The notes beneath the pieces are model-generated. The model was not told where the DNA came from. It saw only the letters and a program-made list of their open reading frames with translations, and ran no database searches. A program made the position numbers and the translations under genes. Of a stretch of DNA of 27,338 nucleotides, positions 1 to 8,649 are shown piece by piece. Origin of the DNA: SURF-32 sp964648365 (GTDB lineage: Bacteria; Planctomycetota; Phycisphaerae; UBA1845); NCBI GenBank assembly GCA_964648365.1, contig CAZYLK010000072.1, positions 1 through 27,338 of the forward strand, written 5' to 3'. Positions within the stretch are counted from its first letter, which is position 1. The number at the start of each line of letters is the position of its first letter.

Positions 1-330
1 CTGGTGATGCTGCTGTATCTGGACAACAGCTACGACCGCTTCGCCGCCGAGGGACGCATGCGCGATCGCCGGGACCTGTGGGACGCCATCCACGACGGCG
101 CGGTCAAGCGCATCCGCCCCAAGACCATGACCGTGGTGACGACCTTCATCGGCCTGGCGCCGCTGCTGTGGGCCAGTGGGGCCGGCGCCGACACCATGCG
201 CCGCCTGGCGGCGCCGATGATCGGCGGCCTGGCCACCAGCTTCATCATGGAGCTCTTGATCTACCCCGTGATCTTCTTCATGGCGCATCGGCGGGCGGTG
301 AACGCAGTGGCACAACCGTCCGTGACATGA
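1..330 (+). CDS. cusA: CusA/CzcA-type RND efflux permease, C-terminal fragment
   Basis: The reading frame is open from the first base and ends at TGA 328-330, giving about 109 residues that are the end of a much longer (about 1,030 aa) inner-membrane RND pump. The segment RIRPKTMTVVTTFIGLAPLL followed by GADTMRRLAAPMIGG matches the last two or three transmembrane helices of heavy-metal-efflux RND proteins. CusA itself has RPKAMTV and SRIAAPMIGG at the same place. These proteins export Cu(I)/Ag(I) or divalent cations by proton antiport, with a periplasmic adaptor and an outer-membrane channel; those genes would lie to the left of the window. The metal specificity cannot be read from this fragment. 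The final residues after HRRA look like a poorly conserved cytoplasmic tail. Confidence 0.85.
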   Translation: MVMLLYLDNSYDRFAAEGRMRDRRDLWDAIHDGAVKRIRPKTMTVVTTFIGLAPLLWASGAGADTMRRLAAPMIGGLATSFIMELLIYPVIFFMAHRRAVNAVAQPSVT

Positions 331-369
331 CGACGTGAGCATCGCGTGGAGTACTACGGTCACGCACAT

Positions 370-504
370 GTGGCACGTGTAGCAGGTGTAGCAACTGTAG
401 CAGGGTACGTGACAGAATCGGCGGGTGGCACGTGTAGCAGGTGTAGCAACTGTAGCAGGGTGAGTGACATAATCGGCGGGTGGCACGGGGAGCATGGGTG
501 GCAC
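370..504. repeat. 55-bp tandem repeat, two full copies plus a partial third
   Basis: Copy 1 is 370-424 and copy 2 is 425-479, differing at only a few bases; a third copy starts at 480 and decays after GTGGCACGGGG. Each unit begins GTGGCACGTGTAGCAGG and contains an inner 9-bp periodicity (TGTAGCAGG, TGTAGCAAC, TGTAGCAGG). The array lies between the RND fragment and the 3' end of mnmE. No gene is apparent in 331-546. Confidence 0.9.
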
Positions 505-525
505 GGTCTCGTCTTCGAGGCCGTG
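502..525. other. Hairpin just beyond the mnmE stop codon
   Basis: CACGGTCTCG and CGAGGCCGTG pair around a TCTT loop, with one mismatch. It sits 22 bases beyond the mnmE stop on the minus strand. No T-run follows on that strand, so it may slow or end transcription but is not a classical intrinsic terminator. A similar CACGGCCT/AGGCCGTG hairpin lies at 17809-17827. Confidence 0.45.
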
Positions 526-546
526 GAGCGAGTTGGCAATCCGCCT

Positions 547-1953
547 TCACTTACCAATGCAGAAGTCAGCGAAGATGCGCCCGAGCAAGTCATCCGTCGT
601 GACGCGGCCGGTGATCTGCCCGAGCGCATCGAGCGCGTCGCGAAGCTCGAAGGCGATCAGGTCCGCAACGTCCGCCACGCATGACGCCGTGGCTGCCAGT
701 TCCATCGCCCGGCGCAGGCTGTCGCCGGCGCTCGCCAGCGCGTCACGCTGGCGGGCCGTCAGCACCAGTGTCGAACCGCCCACCGTCTGAGACGTGTCGG
801 CGAGTCTATCCGCGAGCGCAGCCCGCAGTCCCGCCAGCCCTTCGCCCGTCGATGCGCTGACGCCCAACGGCGCCGCGCGGCCGGCCGCTCGATCGGCATC
901 TTGCAGCACCGCTCGTTCGTCCGCGTGCAACAAGTCGATCTTGCTGACGACGACCAGTCGCGGGCGATCGCCCAGCCGCGCGGCCATGTCCGCTTCGGCG
1001 GCCGCGGGATCATCCGTGGCGTCCACGACTACACACACAAGGTCCACGCGCTGCGTTTCCGCCAGCACCATCTGCCGTGCGAGCGCCATTACGTCCGTAT
1101 CGCGATCATCCACTCCGGCGCCGTCGAGCAGAATCACATCGAGCCGCCCCAGCCGCGCCGGTGCGGAAATCACGTCGCGCGTGGTTCCCGCCACGGCCGA
1201 GCAGATCGCCCGATCGGTGGCCGACAGCGCATTGAGCAGCGAACTCTTCCCCGCGTTGGGCCGGCCGAACAGCAGCACACGCGGGGCCGCGTCAATGCGT
1301 TCGGCATAGAGCGAATCGTGCGTCAGCGCCGCCATCACATCCGCCACCGCGCCCGCATCGGCGGCAAGCTGCGCCGGGCTGATGAACTCGATCGGCTCCT
1401 CGGCGAAGTCGATGTCGGCCTCCACCAGCGCAGTCAGACGCGCCAGTTCGTCCATGGCCGCTTCGATGCGGCCGCGAAGCACCCCGTCGCCCATGCGTCG
1501 CGCGGCCGCGAGCTGGGCATCGGTTTCGGCGTGAATCACCGCGGCGACCGCTTCGGCCCGTGTCAGGTCCATCGCACCGTTGAGGAATGCCCGCGCGGTG
1601 AACTCGCCCGGCGCCGCCCGGCGCGCGCCGAGTTCGACGCACCGATCCACGACCGCCTCCAGCACGGCCGGCGCGCCGATCGTCTGAATCTCGATCATGT
1701 CCTGCCGCGTATAGGATCGCGGCGCTCGAAAGACGTAAACCGCCGCGGGCAGGGCGCGAACGTCATCGAGCAAAATCTCGCATGCTGCGCGTCGGAAGCC
1801 GGCCATACCCGCCACGGTCGCGCCGCCGTCGAGCCGAAGCATCCGGTCTGCCAGTTCGTGGGCGCCCGGCCCGGATAGACGCACGATGCCGACCGGCGCG
1901 AAGCCGGCCGCGCTGGAAACCGCAACAATGATGTCCTCGACGTCGGGTTCCAC
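547..1953 (-). CDS. mnmE: tRNA uridine-5-carboxymethylaminomethyl modification GTPase MnmE
   Basis: A 468-aa protein of normal length for MnmE (TrmE), which with MnmG modifies C5 of the wobble uridine of certain tRNAs in the cytoplasm, using a folate one-carbon unit and GTP. The N-terminal tetrahydrofolate-binding domain covers about residues 1-118 and includes GIVRLSGP and the APGEFTARAFLNG motif. The G domain has the P-loop GRPNAGKSS at 230-238, TTRD at 257-260, a G3 motif reading DGAG at 277-280 (usually DTAG) and a G4 motif reading SKID at 337-340 (usually NKxD). The C-terminal CIGK, whose cysteine is essential in E. coli MnmE, is intact at 465-468. The start is GTG (CAC on the plus strand at 1951-1953). 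Identity is secure; the G3 and G4 changes are unusual. Confidence 0.96.
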   Translation of the reverse strand: MEPDVEDIIVAVSSAAGFAPVGIVRLSGPGAHELADRMLRLDGGATVAGMAGFRRAACEILLDDVRALPAAVYVFRAPRSYTRQDMIEIQTIGAPAVLEAVVDRCVELGARRAAPGEFTARAFLNGAMDLTRAEAVAAVIHAETDAQLAAARRMGDGVLRGRIEAAMDELARLTALVEADIDFAEEPIEFISPAQLAADAGAVADVMAALTHDSLYAERIDAAPRVLLFGRPNAGKSSLLNALSATDRAICSAVAGTTRDVISAPARLGRLDVILLDGAGVDDRDTDVMALARQMVLAETQRVDLVCVVVDATDDPAAAEADMAARLGDRPRLVVVSKIDLLHADERAVLQDADRAAGRAAPLGVSASTGEGLAGLRAALADRLADTSQTVGGSTLVLTARQRDALASAGDSLRRAMELAATASCVADVADLIAFELRDALDALGQITGRVTTDDLLGRIFADFCIGK

Positions 1954-1998
1954 GGCAAGAACGAAGATAGTCCGTCGCGGCGGAACATCCAGCGTGGC

Positions 1999-2055
1999 AG
2001 AAGGGAGCGAGGGAGTGGGGGATTGAGGGAGTCAGGGAAGAGGGAGTGAGGGTTG
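1999..2055. repeat. Purine-rich GAGGGAGT-type tract
   Basis: Degenerate 8-bp repeats (GAGGGAGT, GGGGGATT, GAGGGAGT, CAGGGAAG, AGGGAGTGAGGG) form a strongly strand-asymmetric purine tract. The same words occur at 22111-22148, and as the complement at 27216-27275. The tract directly precedes repeat copy A, so it may be an extra arm of that element. Confidence 0.75.
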
Positions 2056-2235
2056 GACTCTGCCGGCGCAAGTTCTTGCCACCTTGGGTGCATGTTTCGC
2101 AAGGAGCCGCGATCGTGACCGGGACCGAGGGATCAGGGAGTAAGGGAGGCCGGGAAGAAGGACCACGAGGTTCAACTCTTCCTCCTCCCCTCGTGCCCCC
2201 ACTCCCGACTCCCTTACTCCCCTCCTCCCTCCGCC
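2056..2235. repeat. Dispersed GAGGGAGT/CTTCCTC element, copy A
   Basis: This element matches 22043-22202 in the same orientation. Shared blocks in order are GACTCTG (2056), TTCTTGCCAC (2073), GCATGTTTCG (2090), AGGGAGTAAGGGAG (2135), GGGAAGAA, TCAACTCTTCCTC and a pyrimidine tract rich in ACTCCC. The purine arm followed by the pyrimidine arm could fold into a long imperfect hairpin or a triplex. It fills most of the 417-base gap between divergent mnmE and the gene at 2371. The remainder (2236-2370) shows a GCC-repeat and nothing else recognisable. Confidence 0.8.
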
Positions 2236-2370
2236 GCCGCCGCCGCGGCGGGCTTTTCTCCGGTGCTCGACGGCCGTAGGCTTCGCGACGACGTTGGAGC
2301 ACGGGGCGGCGCCCCGCGCGGAACGGCCCGTGGGCGTATGCAGCGCCCCCCCGGCACGTGGGACGCTTAA

Positions 2371-2634
2371 GTGATCCGATACGAATGCGACAAGTGCGGG
2401 GCGACCCTGGGGGCGAACGACGCCGGGCGGTACATCGTCAAGATCGAGGTGTACGCGGCCGCGGAGCATCTCGACATCAGCGAGCGCGACATCGCCGAAA
2501 CCAGCCTCGACGAAGTCTTGCAGCAGTTGCGCGACGCCGACCCGGACGAAGTCGAAGATCAGACCTACCGCAGCTTCCGCTTCGACGTATGCAACGCCTG
2601 CCGCCGGCGGCTGCTGCAAAGCCCGCTGGGATAG
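2371..2634 (+). CDS. Small zinc-ribbon protein, function unknown
   Basis: An 87-aa acidic protein starting at a GTG codon. It begins MIRYECDKCGATL, giving a first CxxC at residues 6-9, and ends with a second CxxC in DVCNACRRRL, so the two pairs could bind one zinc ion as a split ribbon. Between them is a helix-forming acidic stretch (EVLQQLRDADPDEVED). No membrane segment or signal peptide is visible. I do not recognise a named family; small proteins with two CxxC knuckles like this are common conserved hypotheticals in planctomycetes. No strong ribosome-binding site is visible, which leaves the exact start less certain. The gene follows repeat copy A and precedes the VOC gene on the same strand by about 180 bases. 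Confidence 0.7.
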   Translation: MIRYECDKCGATLGANDAGRYIVKIEVYAAAEHLDISERDIAETSLDEVLQQLRDADPDEVEDQTYRSFRFDVCNACRRRLLQSPLG

Positions 2635-2817
2635 TCCGAACGAACCGGCCCGTTCCCCCGCCACCGCCTGGACCGTATACTGATGCGCTGTTCGGAGTGC
2701 GGACCGGTTGAGCGAAAAACAGCGACTCGTGCGCGCGGTGACGTCATCCGCGGCGGTGCGGTCGTCCACGTCGCGCCCGGCAACAACAGGCACTCCCCAT
2801 CCCAGGAGGCTCAAACG

Positions 2818-3315
2818 ATGGCGCAGGCAGCCAGACCCGTCCCCGAAGGATACCACACGCTCACACCGCACCTGACCGTCCGCGACGCGGCCAAGGCCGT
2901 CGCCTTCTACAAGCAGGCGTTCGGGGCGACCAACGAGAAAATCGCCTACGCGCCCGACGGCAAACACGTTATGCACGCGGAGGTGACGATTGGCGACAGC
3001 AAGCTGATGCTCAACGATGAGTCGCCCGACTGGGGCAACTTCTCGCCGCTGTCGAAACCCGGCGCCGGATTCCTGGTCAACATCTACGTGCCGGACGTGG
3101 ACGCAGTCTACAGCCGTGCGGTCGCAGCCGGCGCGACGCCGCTGATGCCGGTTACCGACTGTTTCTGGGGCGACCGGTACGGCCAGCTTGCCGATCCCTT
3201 CGGCCACCGCTGGTCCATCGCCACCCACAAGGAAGACTTGACGCACGAGGAGATCGAGCGACGGTCGATCGAGTTCTTCTCCGGCGCCGGATGCGGTGCT
3301 TCCAAGGGCAAGTAG
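2818..3315 (+). CDS. PhnB-like VOC (glyoxalase/bleomycin-resistance superfamily) protein
   Basis: A 165-aa protein. The start at ATG 2818 is fixed by a strong AGGAGG at 2804-2809, eight bases upstream, although the frame is open further left. The sequence has the two beta-alpha-beta-beta-beta halves of the vicinal oxygen chelate fold: YHTLTPHLTVRDAAKAVAFY at residues 12-31 opens the first, and the second ends in FWGDRYGQLADPFGHRWSIA at about 116-135. The last motif, with the following THKEDLT and helix, is diagnostic of the PhnB-like subgroup rather than lactoylglutathione lyase. Members are small cytoplasmic dimers, many of unknown substrate. The neighbours do not indicate a substrate, so only the family is assigned. 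Confidence 0.9.
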   Translation: MAQAARPVPEGYHTLTPHLTVRDAAKAVAFYKQAFGATNEKIAYAPDGKHVMHAEVTIGDSKLMLNDESPDWGNFSPLSKPGAGFLVNIYVPDVDAVYSRAVAAGATPLMPVTDCFWGDRYGQLADPFGHRWSIATHKEDLTHEEIERRSIEFFSGAGCGASKGK

Positions 3316-3375
3316 CGGACCGGATCGTCGTCCCGCCGAGCGGCGTCACGACCGGAGCCATCCACTGAGGTCGCC

Positions 3376-3879
3376 ATGAAGGGTGACGCCTCGAACAGAC
3401 GGCATACGTCAGATCCGGACGGAATCCGCCTGCCGACGCAGACCTTTCTGAGATTCGACCGGTTTGAGCGCGAAGCCCAAAGTCTGGCCGCGATTGATCG
3501 GTTGGAATGGCAGGCAAGCCGGCCGGTGGATCCTCGAGGGCGTCGCGTCGGGTGGATCATCGGCGGCGGCGGCGCGATTCTCGCGTTCCTGGTCACCGTG
3601 TGGCTGAGTGCGCGCGGCGTCAGCGCGGACATCGCGCTGCTCGGCGGCATGGTGAGCGGACTGCCCGGTGTGATCGGCTGGGCGCTTTGGCGCTCGCACC
3701 GGTGGCGTCGGGCGCGGCTGCAGGCTGCGATCCGCGAGGAACTGATGGCGCTGGACGTACCGGTCTGCGACGGCTGCGGCTATTGCCTGCGCGGCCTGCC
3801 TCCCGACGCAAAGCGCTGCCCCGAGTGCGGCTGCACCTTCGACGCGGCCGTCGCGGGGAAGATCCGCCGACAGCGTTGA
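3376..3879 (+). CDS. Membrane protein with C-terminal zinc ribbon, planctomycete type
   Basis: A 167-aa protein with a charged N-terminal region (residues 1-58), two hydrophobic segments (about 61-79, IIGGGGAILAFLVTVWLSA, and about 86-105, IALLGGMVSGLPGVIGWALW), and a cytoplasmic tail ending in a zinc ribbon of the form CDGCGYCLRGL...RCPECG. This CxxCGYxLxG...CPECG pattern recurs in proteins at 17975 and 20397 and is typical of Planctomycetota. The function is unknown; the ribbon could bind protein or nucleic acid at the membrane. A weak GAGG about eight bases before ATG 3376 supports the start. It converges with the RND permease gene, separated by 46 bases. Confidence 0.75.
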   Translation: MKGDASNRRHTSDPDGIRLPTQTFLRFDRFEREAQSLAAIDRLEWQASRPVDPRGRRVGWIIGGGGAILAFLVTVWLSARGVSADIALLGGMVSGLPGVIGWALWRSHRWRRARLQAAIREELMALDVPVCDGCGYCLRGLPPDAKRCPECGCTFDAAVAGKIRRQR

Positions 3880-3925
3880 CGGCGCTCTGAGACGACAGAC
3901 CTGAACCGGCGGTTCGGTGCTGGCA

Positions 3926-6900
3926 TCACGGCGTGGCCGAAGCCACGGACCTGGGCTGTGCGATCGCGTGATCCTCGCTGGCCGCGGCGCCCGCGTGCGC
4001 CGGCGACCATCCGCGAATAATCAGGTGGCACGCCGGCAGCATCAGCAGCACCACGGCCGCGGAGAACATGATGCCGAACCCGAGGGCGATTGCCATCGGG
4101 ATCAGATAGCGCGCCTGCGGCGAGGTTTCGAAGATCATCGGCGCCAGGCCGACGAACGTGGTCAGCGAGGTGAGCAGGATGGGACGGAAGCGGCGTTTGC
4201 TTGCTTCCAGGGCGGCCACTTCAAACTGCACGCCGCGCGCAACGAGATCGTTCATGGTGATGGTCAGGACGAGGCCGCCGTTCACCACCACGCCGCACGT
4301 CGCGATGATGCCGAGCACGCTGACGACGGACAGGTCGTATCCCATGAGGATATGCCCCACCAGGGCCGCCGCGATGGCGAACGGCACGATCAACATGGTG
4401 ATCAGTGCCTCGCCGTAGCTGCGATAGACCGCCGCCAGCATGGCGAAGATCACCGCCAGCGAGATGCCCAGCCCCTGAATCAGCGCCCGCATCGCGTCGA
4501 TTTCTTCCTGCTGGCGACCGCCGTAGGAGAAGGTGAGGCCGGGATACGTCGCTTTGAGTTGCGGAAACACGTTGGCTTCGAGGTCGGCCCGCACCTTGTT
4601 GACGTTGGTCAGTTCGGGCACGACGTTGGCTGTGACGGTCAGCACGCGCTGCGCGTTAACGCGGCGGATCTCCGTGTGTGCCCGGGTCTGCGTCAGGTCC
4701 ACCGCCTCGACGAGCGGCATCTGCCCGCCGGAGGGCGTGCGGATGATCATGTTCTCCAGGTCCGCCAGCGATCGGCGCTCCGCCTCGGGCAGCCGCACGA
4801 CGACCTTTACCTCGTTGCGGGCCCGCTGCATCCGCAGTGCTTCGGCGCCGTAGTATGCGTGTCGAATCTGCCGGCCGATCCCCTCGTGCGTCAGGCCCAG
4901 CGAGCGCGCTTCGTCGGTGATCGTCAGGTCGAGCTGCGGCTTGCCGGCGGCGAAGCCGTCGTCGATGTCGGTGACGCCGGCATACGTGTTCAACGCGCGA
5001 GCCAGGTCGGACGCGGCCGTTTCGAGCGTGAGGCGGTCCGGATGCGAAAGCTGCACCGTCAGCCCGCGCGAACCCGAGGGCCCGACTTCCCACTCGAAAT
5101 AGAGCGACTCCAGCCCCGGCAACGGGCCGATCTCCTCGCGCCAGACCTGCACGTAGTCCGCCGGGGTGAACGCGCGCTGTTCCTGCGGAACCAGGACGAA
5201 GTTGACGTCGGCGGTGTTGGAGCCTTGCCGCCCGGCGCCGTTCATCCAGCCGGCCAGCACCTTGTCGCGCGGGCCGAAACGGTCCGCCGCCCGCAGCCCG
5301 GCCTGCTCGATGATCGAGGCGACGCGCATCGTCTCGGTGAAGGGCGCGCCGAACGGCACGCGCACTTCGGCGTCCACGCGGTCGCCCTCGATGCGGGGGT
5401 CGAACGTGAAGTTGAGCCGGCCGCTCTCGTACCAGGCGCCGACGATCAGCAGCCCGCCGAAAAACAGTGCGACCGTCATGCCGCGATAACGAAGCGTCCA
5501 CGCCAGCGCGGGGACGTAGAACCGTTCGGTCAGTCGCTCGAAGCCATTCGACAGCCGAATCTGCAGGCGGGCGATCGCCGGCAGCAGGCCGTGGCCTCGG
5601 GGATCCACGGCGCGGGCGTGGGCGAGGTGCGCCGGCAGGATGAACAGGCTCTCGAAAAGCGAGATACAGAAGACCGTGATGACGACCAGTGGAATGGCGG
5701 CGAAGAACCGACCGGTCTGGCCGGGCACGAACATCAGCGGGACGAACGCGACGACGTTCGTGATGACCGCGAACAGCACCGGCACCCCCATTCGGCGAGC
5801 GCCCGCGATGGCGGCGTCCATGCGCGTCATGCCGGCCTGGATGTTTGAGAACACCTCTTCGCCGATGATGACGGCGTCGTCGACCAGAATGCCCAGCGTG
5901 ATGATGAACGCGAACAGCGAGATCATATTGATCGTCGTGTCCATGGCGGGCAGCATCATGATGCCGCCCAGCAGGCACACGGGCACGGCCGAGCCGACCC
6001 AGAGGGCCAGCTTGGGGGCCAGGAAGATGCCCAGCACCACCAGAACCAGGCCCATGCCGAACGCGCCGTTGGTCAGCAGCAGATCGAGCCGTTCGCGATA
6101 CTCGCGGGCCCGATCCCACATGACGATCATCTCGATCGACTCGGGCAGTTCGGCGTTCATGCGATCGACGTAGTCGTAGACGATCTCGGCGATCTCGAGC
6201 GGCTTCTGATCCCCCGTCTGATAGATCCAGAGCGTCACGCCGGGTTTGCCGTTGAACGACGACACGCGGTCGACGTCTTCGAAGCCGTCGGTGATCGTCG
6301 CGATGTCGCCCAGCCGCAGCTTTGCCCCCCCCGGACCGCTGACCACCGGGATGTCGTGATACTCGCTGGCGAAGAATCGCCGGCCGGCGCTGCGCAGAAG
6401 CACTTCGCCGCCTTCCGTGCGGACTTCGCCGCCGGGCACGTCGCGGGCGGCGGCGCCGACCGTCTCGGCGATGTCATCGAGCGTCAGGTTCAGCGCCCGA
6501 AGCTGCGCCTGCGGCACTTCGATGGTGATTTCGGGATTGCGGATGCCGCGGACGGTAATCTGCGTGATCTGCTCGTGCGCCAGCAGATCGTTGCGGACGC
6601 GCTCGGCGAACTCGGAGAGCGTCCGTTCGTCCATGTCCGCGGCGATGGCGATCGTCACCGTCGATCGCTGTCGGATCGCCAGTTCGACGCGCGGCCGTTC
6701 GGCCTCCTCCGGGAACGATGAAATACGATCAATGGCGTTCTTGACGTCCTGCAGGGCGCGGTTCGGGTCGACGCCCTCAACCAGTTCGACCGACATGCCG
6801 GCGCGGCCCTCTTCGGCGGTGGCTTCCAGCCGCTTGACGCATTCCAGACCGCGGACGGCTTCCTCCGCCGGGAGCAAAATGCCCTCTTCGACCTCCTCGG

Positions 6901-7129
6901 GCGTCGCGCCGGGCAGGGACATGTTGAAGTTGACGACGTCGAGTTCGTAGGCCGGATAGACTTCCTGCTTGATGCGCGACGCGACGAAGATGCCGCCGAT
7001 CACGAACAGGAGCATCATCAGATTCGCAGCCACGTGGTTGCGGGCCATGAACGCGATCAGCCCGCCGCCTTCGCTGTCGGGCGTGCGCGAACCGAATCCG
7101 CTCGAACCGGGACCGCCGGGCAGGGTCAT
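3926..7129 (-). CDS. RND-family efflux permease (AcrB-like, HAE type)
   Basis: A 1,067-aa protein of typical length for a trimeric inner-membrane RND exporter driven by proton influx. A first membrane helix lies near residues 33-53 (NLMMLLFVIGGIFVASRI), followed by the porter-domain signature LPGATPEEVEEGILLPAEEAV. The fourth-helix proton-relay motif LGILVDDAVIIGEEVF, with its two aspartates, lies at about residues 412-427. The second half repeats the fold and ends with GVVVNGGLVL and LLTSLTTFVGLAPM. The AcrB TM10 lysine is absent, as in many members with this GVVVN motif. The ATG start overlaps the adaptor stop codon as ATGA (7126-7129), implying translational coupling. Substrate is unknown, and no outer-membrane channel gene is present nearby. 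Confidence 0.93.
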   Translation of the reverse strand: MTLPGGPGSSGFGSRTPDSEGGGLIAFMARNHVAANLMMLLFVIGGIFVASRIKQEVYPAYELDVVNFNMSLPGATPEEVEEGILLPAEEAVRGLECVKRLEATAEEGRAGMSVELVEGVDPNRALQDVKNAIDRISSFPEEAERPRVELAIRQRSTVTIAIAADMDERTLSEFAERVRNDLLAHEQITQITVRGIRNPEITIEVPQAQLRALNLTLDDIAETVGAAARDVPGGEVRTEGGEVLLRSAGRRFFASEYHDIPVVSGPGGAKLRLGDIATITDGFEDVDRVSSFNGKPGVTLWIYQTGDQKPLEIAEIVYDYVDRMNAELPESIEMIVMWDRAREYRERLDLLLTNGAFGMGLVLVVLGIFLAPKLALWVGSAVPVCLLGGIMMLPAMDTTINMISLFAFIITLGILVDDAVIIGEEVFSNIQAGMTRMDAAIAGARRMGVPVLFAVITNVVAFVPLMFVPGQTGRFFAAIPLVVITVFCISLFESLFILPAHLAHARAVDPRGHGLLPAIARLQIRLSNGFERLTERFYVPALAWTLRYRGMTVALFFGGLLIVGAWYESGRLNFTFDPRIEGDRVDAEVRVPFGAPFTETMRVASIIEQAGLRAADRFGPRDKVLAGWMNGAGRQGSNTADVNFVLVPQEQRAFTPADYVQVWREEIGPLPGLESLYFEWEVGPSGSRGLTVQLSHPDRLTLETAASDLARALNTYAGVTDIDDGFAAGKPQLDLTITDEARSLGLTHEGIGRQIRHAYYGAEALRMQRARNEVKVVVRLPEAERRSLADLENMIIRTPSGGQMPLVEAVDLTQTRAHTEIRRVNAQRVLTVTANVVPELTNVNKVRADLEANVFPQLKATYPGLTFSYGGRQQEEIDAMRALIQGLGISLAVIFAMLAAVYRSYGEALITMLIVPFAIAAALVGHILMGYDLSVVSVLGIIATCGVVVNGGLVLTITMNDLVARGVQFEVAALEASKRRFRPILLTSLTTFVGLAPMIFETSPQARYLIPMAIALGFGIMFSAAVVLLMLPACHLIIRGWSPAHAGAAASEDHAIAQPRSVASATP

Positions 7130-8607
7130 GGCGCGCCATCCGCCGGATCGGCTTCGCGCACGCGCAGCGGCATGTCCGGGATGACGCTGGCCAGGTGGGT
7201 GGTCACCAGTTGATCGCCGGGCGGGAAACCGTTTCGCACCAGGACGTCGTCCTGTCGCCGCCAGACAATCTCAACCGGGCGGATCGCGAGCCGGCCTTCG
7301 GCATTGCGTACCCAGATGCGGTCATTCTCCCGCAGCGCCTTGCGCGGGATGGAATAAACATCGTGCAGCCGGCCGGAGGCGATGCGCACCTTTACGTAGC
7401 TGCCCAGCAGGACGCCGGCCGCAGCCCCGCCGCTCTCCCCCAGCGCCAACGGATCTCGGATGGACACGAGCACCTGTGCCATGCGCCCAAGCGGATCCAG
7501 CGTGCCCAGCGGACGCAGTGCGACGCCTTCGCGTTCGACCGCCGCGCCGCCCGTGGCCACGGTTACTGTCACACGGCTTGCCCGATCGGAGTCCTCGAGG
7601 GCGAAGCGGATGTCGCCGAGCCTTCCGATCGGGATGGCCGCTTCGGCCCAGAACTCCTCCGTGGCGGCGAGCGTTGCGACCGGGGATTGAGCCCCGACGT
7701 ACTGCCCGGCCTCGACGTCCTCGGCCACGACGAGGGCGTCGAAGGGTGCGAAGATTGCCGTGCGTTCCAGCGCCAGTTGAGCGGCCTCCAGCCGGCGCTC
7801 GGCGACGTGAATCGCCGACTCAGCGCTCTGTACGGCGAGTCGCTGCTCTGCGATTTCGGCATCGAGCGTTCGCCGCGCGGCCTCGCGGCTTTCCAGTTGC
7901 GTCATCGCGTCGCGCGACTCCAGTTCCCCGGCCGAGTCCTCCTCGGCCAGTCGCCCGAGCCGCTGCGCGTTCCAGCGAAGGTATTCGATCTCGATGGTCA
8001 GTTGCGCCCGCCGTCCGTTGAGCGTCTCGATCCGCGCCTGGATGCGGGCGGCCTCGTGCCGGGCGACGTCCAGGTCCGCCTGCGCCTGGGCGACTGCGAT
8101 CTCGTAATCGGCGGGATCGATCTTCAGCAGCAGTTCCCCCGCGGCGATCAGTCCGCCGGGTTCGAGCCGACGGTTCAACTCGATCACCCGGCCGCTGACT
8201 TCCGGCATCACCCGGATCTGTCGCGACGGGACGACGGCGCCGAAGGCGTCGAGGAAGACGTCAACGTCTTGCGGCGTCAGTTCCGCCACGCCGACGACGG
8301 GCGCGAGCGTTTCCGGCTCGGCCTTGGGAACGTGGGGAGGTGAACTGATCAACGCGGCGCCCACCCCGGCGGCGACAATCACAAACAGCAGGGGGGCCGC
8401 CAGATTGAGGATCGCGCCACGCCAGCCGGACGGTGCGACCGGCGAGTGCTCGACGTCCGCTGGCTCGACCGGCGACGGGTCGCGGCCGGCCGCGCCCGGC
8501 GGCGCGCCGGGACGTACCTGCTCTTGCTCACGCTGTGTCATCAGGACGACCGAGACCTTCGCGGCGGGAGGCGCGGCGGCCCTGAGGCCCAGCCTCCATC
8601 CCCGCAT
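7126..8607 (-). CDS. HlyD/AcrA-family periplasmic adaptor of an RND efflux pump
   Basis: A protein of up to 493 aa that links the downstream RND permease to an outer-membrane channel. It has a proline-rich cytoplasmic N terminus, one membrane anchor at about residues 66-88, and a lipoyl half-motif (VMPEVSGRVIELN...GGLIAAGELLLKID). A long alpha-helical hairpin rich in Ala, Glu, Arg and Gln covers about residues 160-275. The second lipoyl half (ERTAIFAPFDALVVAEDVEA) and beta-barrel and membrane-proximal domains follow. The ATG at 8607 gives the longest form; ATG 8541 (MTQREQEQ) is an equally plausible start, and neither has a clear ribosome-binding site. It is the first gene of a two-gene operon. 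A TetR-type palindrome lies 27 bases upstream of the longer start. Confidence 0.9.
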   Translation of the reverse strand: MRGWRLGLRAAAPPAAKVSVVLMTQREQEQVRPGAPPGAAGRDPSPVEPADVEHSPVAPSGWRGAILNLAAPLLFVIVAAGVGAALISSPPHVPKAEPETLAPVVGVAELTPQDVDVFLDAFGAVVPSRQIRVMPEVSGRVIELNRRLEPGGLIAAGELLLKIDPADYEIAVAQAQADLDVARHEAARIQARIETLNGRRAQLTIEIEYLRWNAQRLGRLAEEDSAGELESRDAMTQLESREAARRTLDAEIAEQRLAVQSAESAIHVAERRLEAAQLALERTAIFAPFDALVVAEDVEAGQYVGAQSPVATLAATEEFWAEAAIPIGRLGDIRFALEDSDRASRVTVTVATGGAAVEREGVALRPLGTLDPLGRMAQVLVSIRDPLALGESGGAAAGVLLGSYVKVRIASGRLHDVYSIPRKALRENDRIWVRNAEGRLAIRPVEIVWRRQDDVLVRNGFPPGDQLVTTHLASVIPDMPLRVREADPADGAP

Positions 8608-8633
8608 TCCCCACGCGGCTACGGAGACTATAG

Positions 8634-8649
8634 ACCGACCACGGTCGGT
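8634..8649. promoter_or_regulatory. Palindromic operator candidate upstream of hlyD-RND operon (TetR-type)
   Basis: ACCGACC, a two-base spacer, then GGTCGGT form a perfect inverted repeat. Sites of the form ACCGACC-n-GGTCGGT are commonly bound by TetR-family repressors of efflux pumps. It sits 27 bases before the longer start of the adaptor gene, a sensible operator position. No tetR gene is present in this window, so the regulator would act from elsewhere. Confidence 0.55.

Noticed and set aside
2683..2817. N-terminal extension of the VOC protein
   Set aside because: A strong AGGAGG eight bases before ATG 2818 and the domain boundary both place the start there.
3917..5848. A 643-residue plus-strand open frame antisense to the RND permease
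   Set aside because: Composition is typical of a shadow frame (His, Arg, Gln, Asp rich, no hydrophobic pattern), and the opposite strand encodes a complete RND protein.
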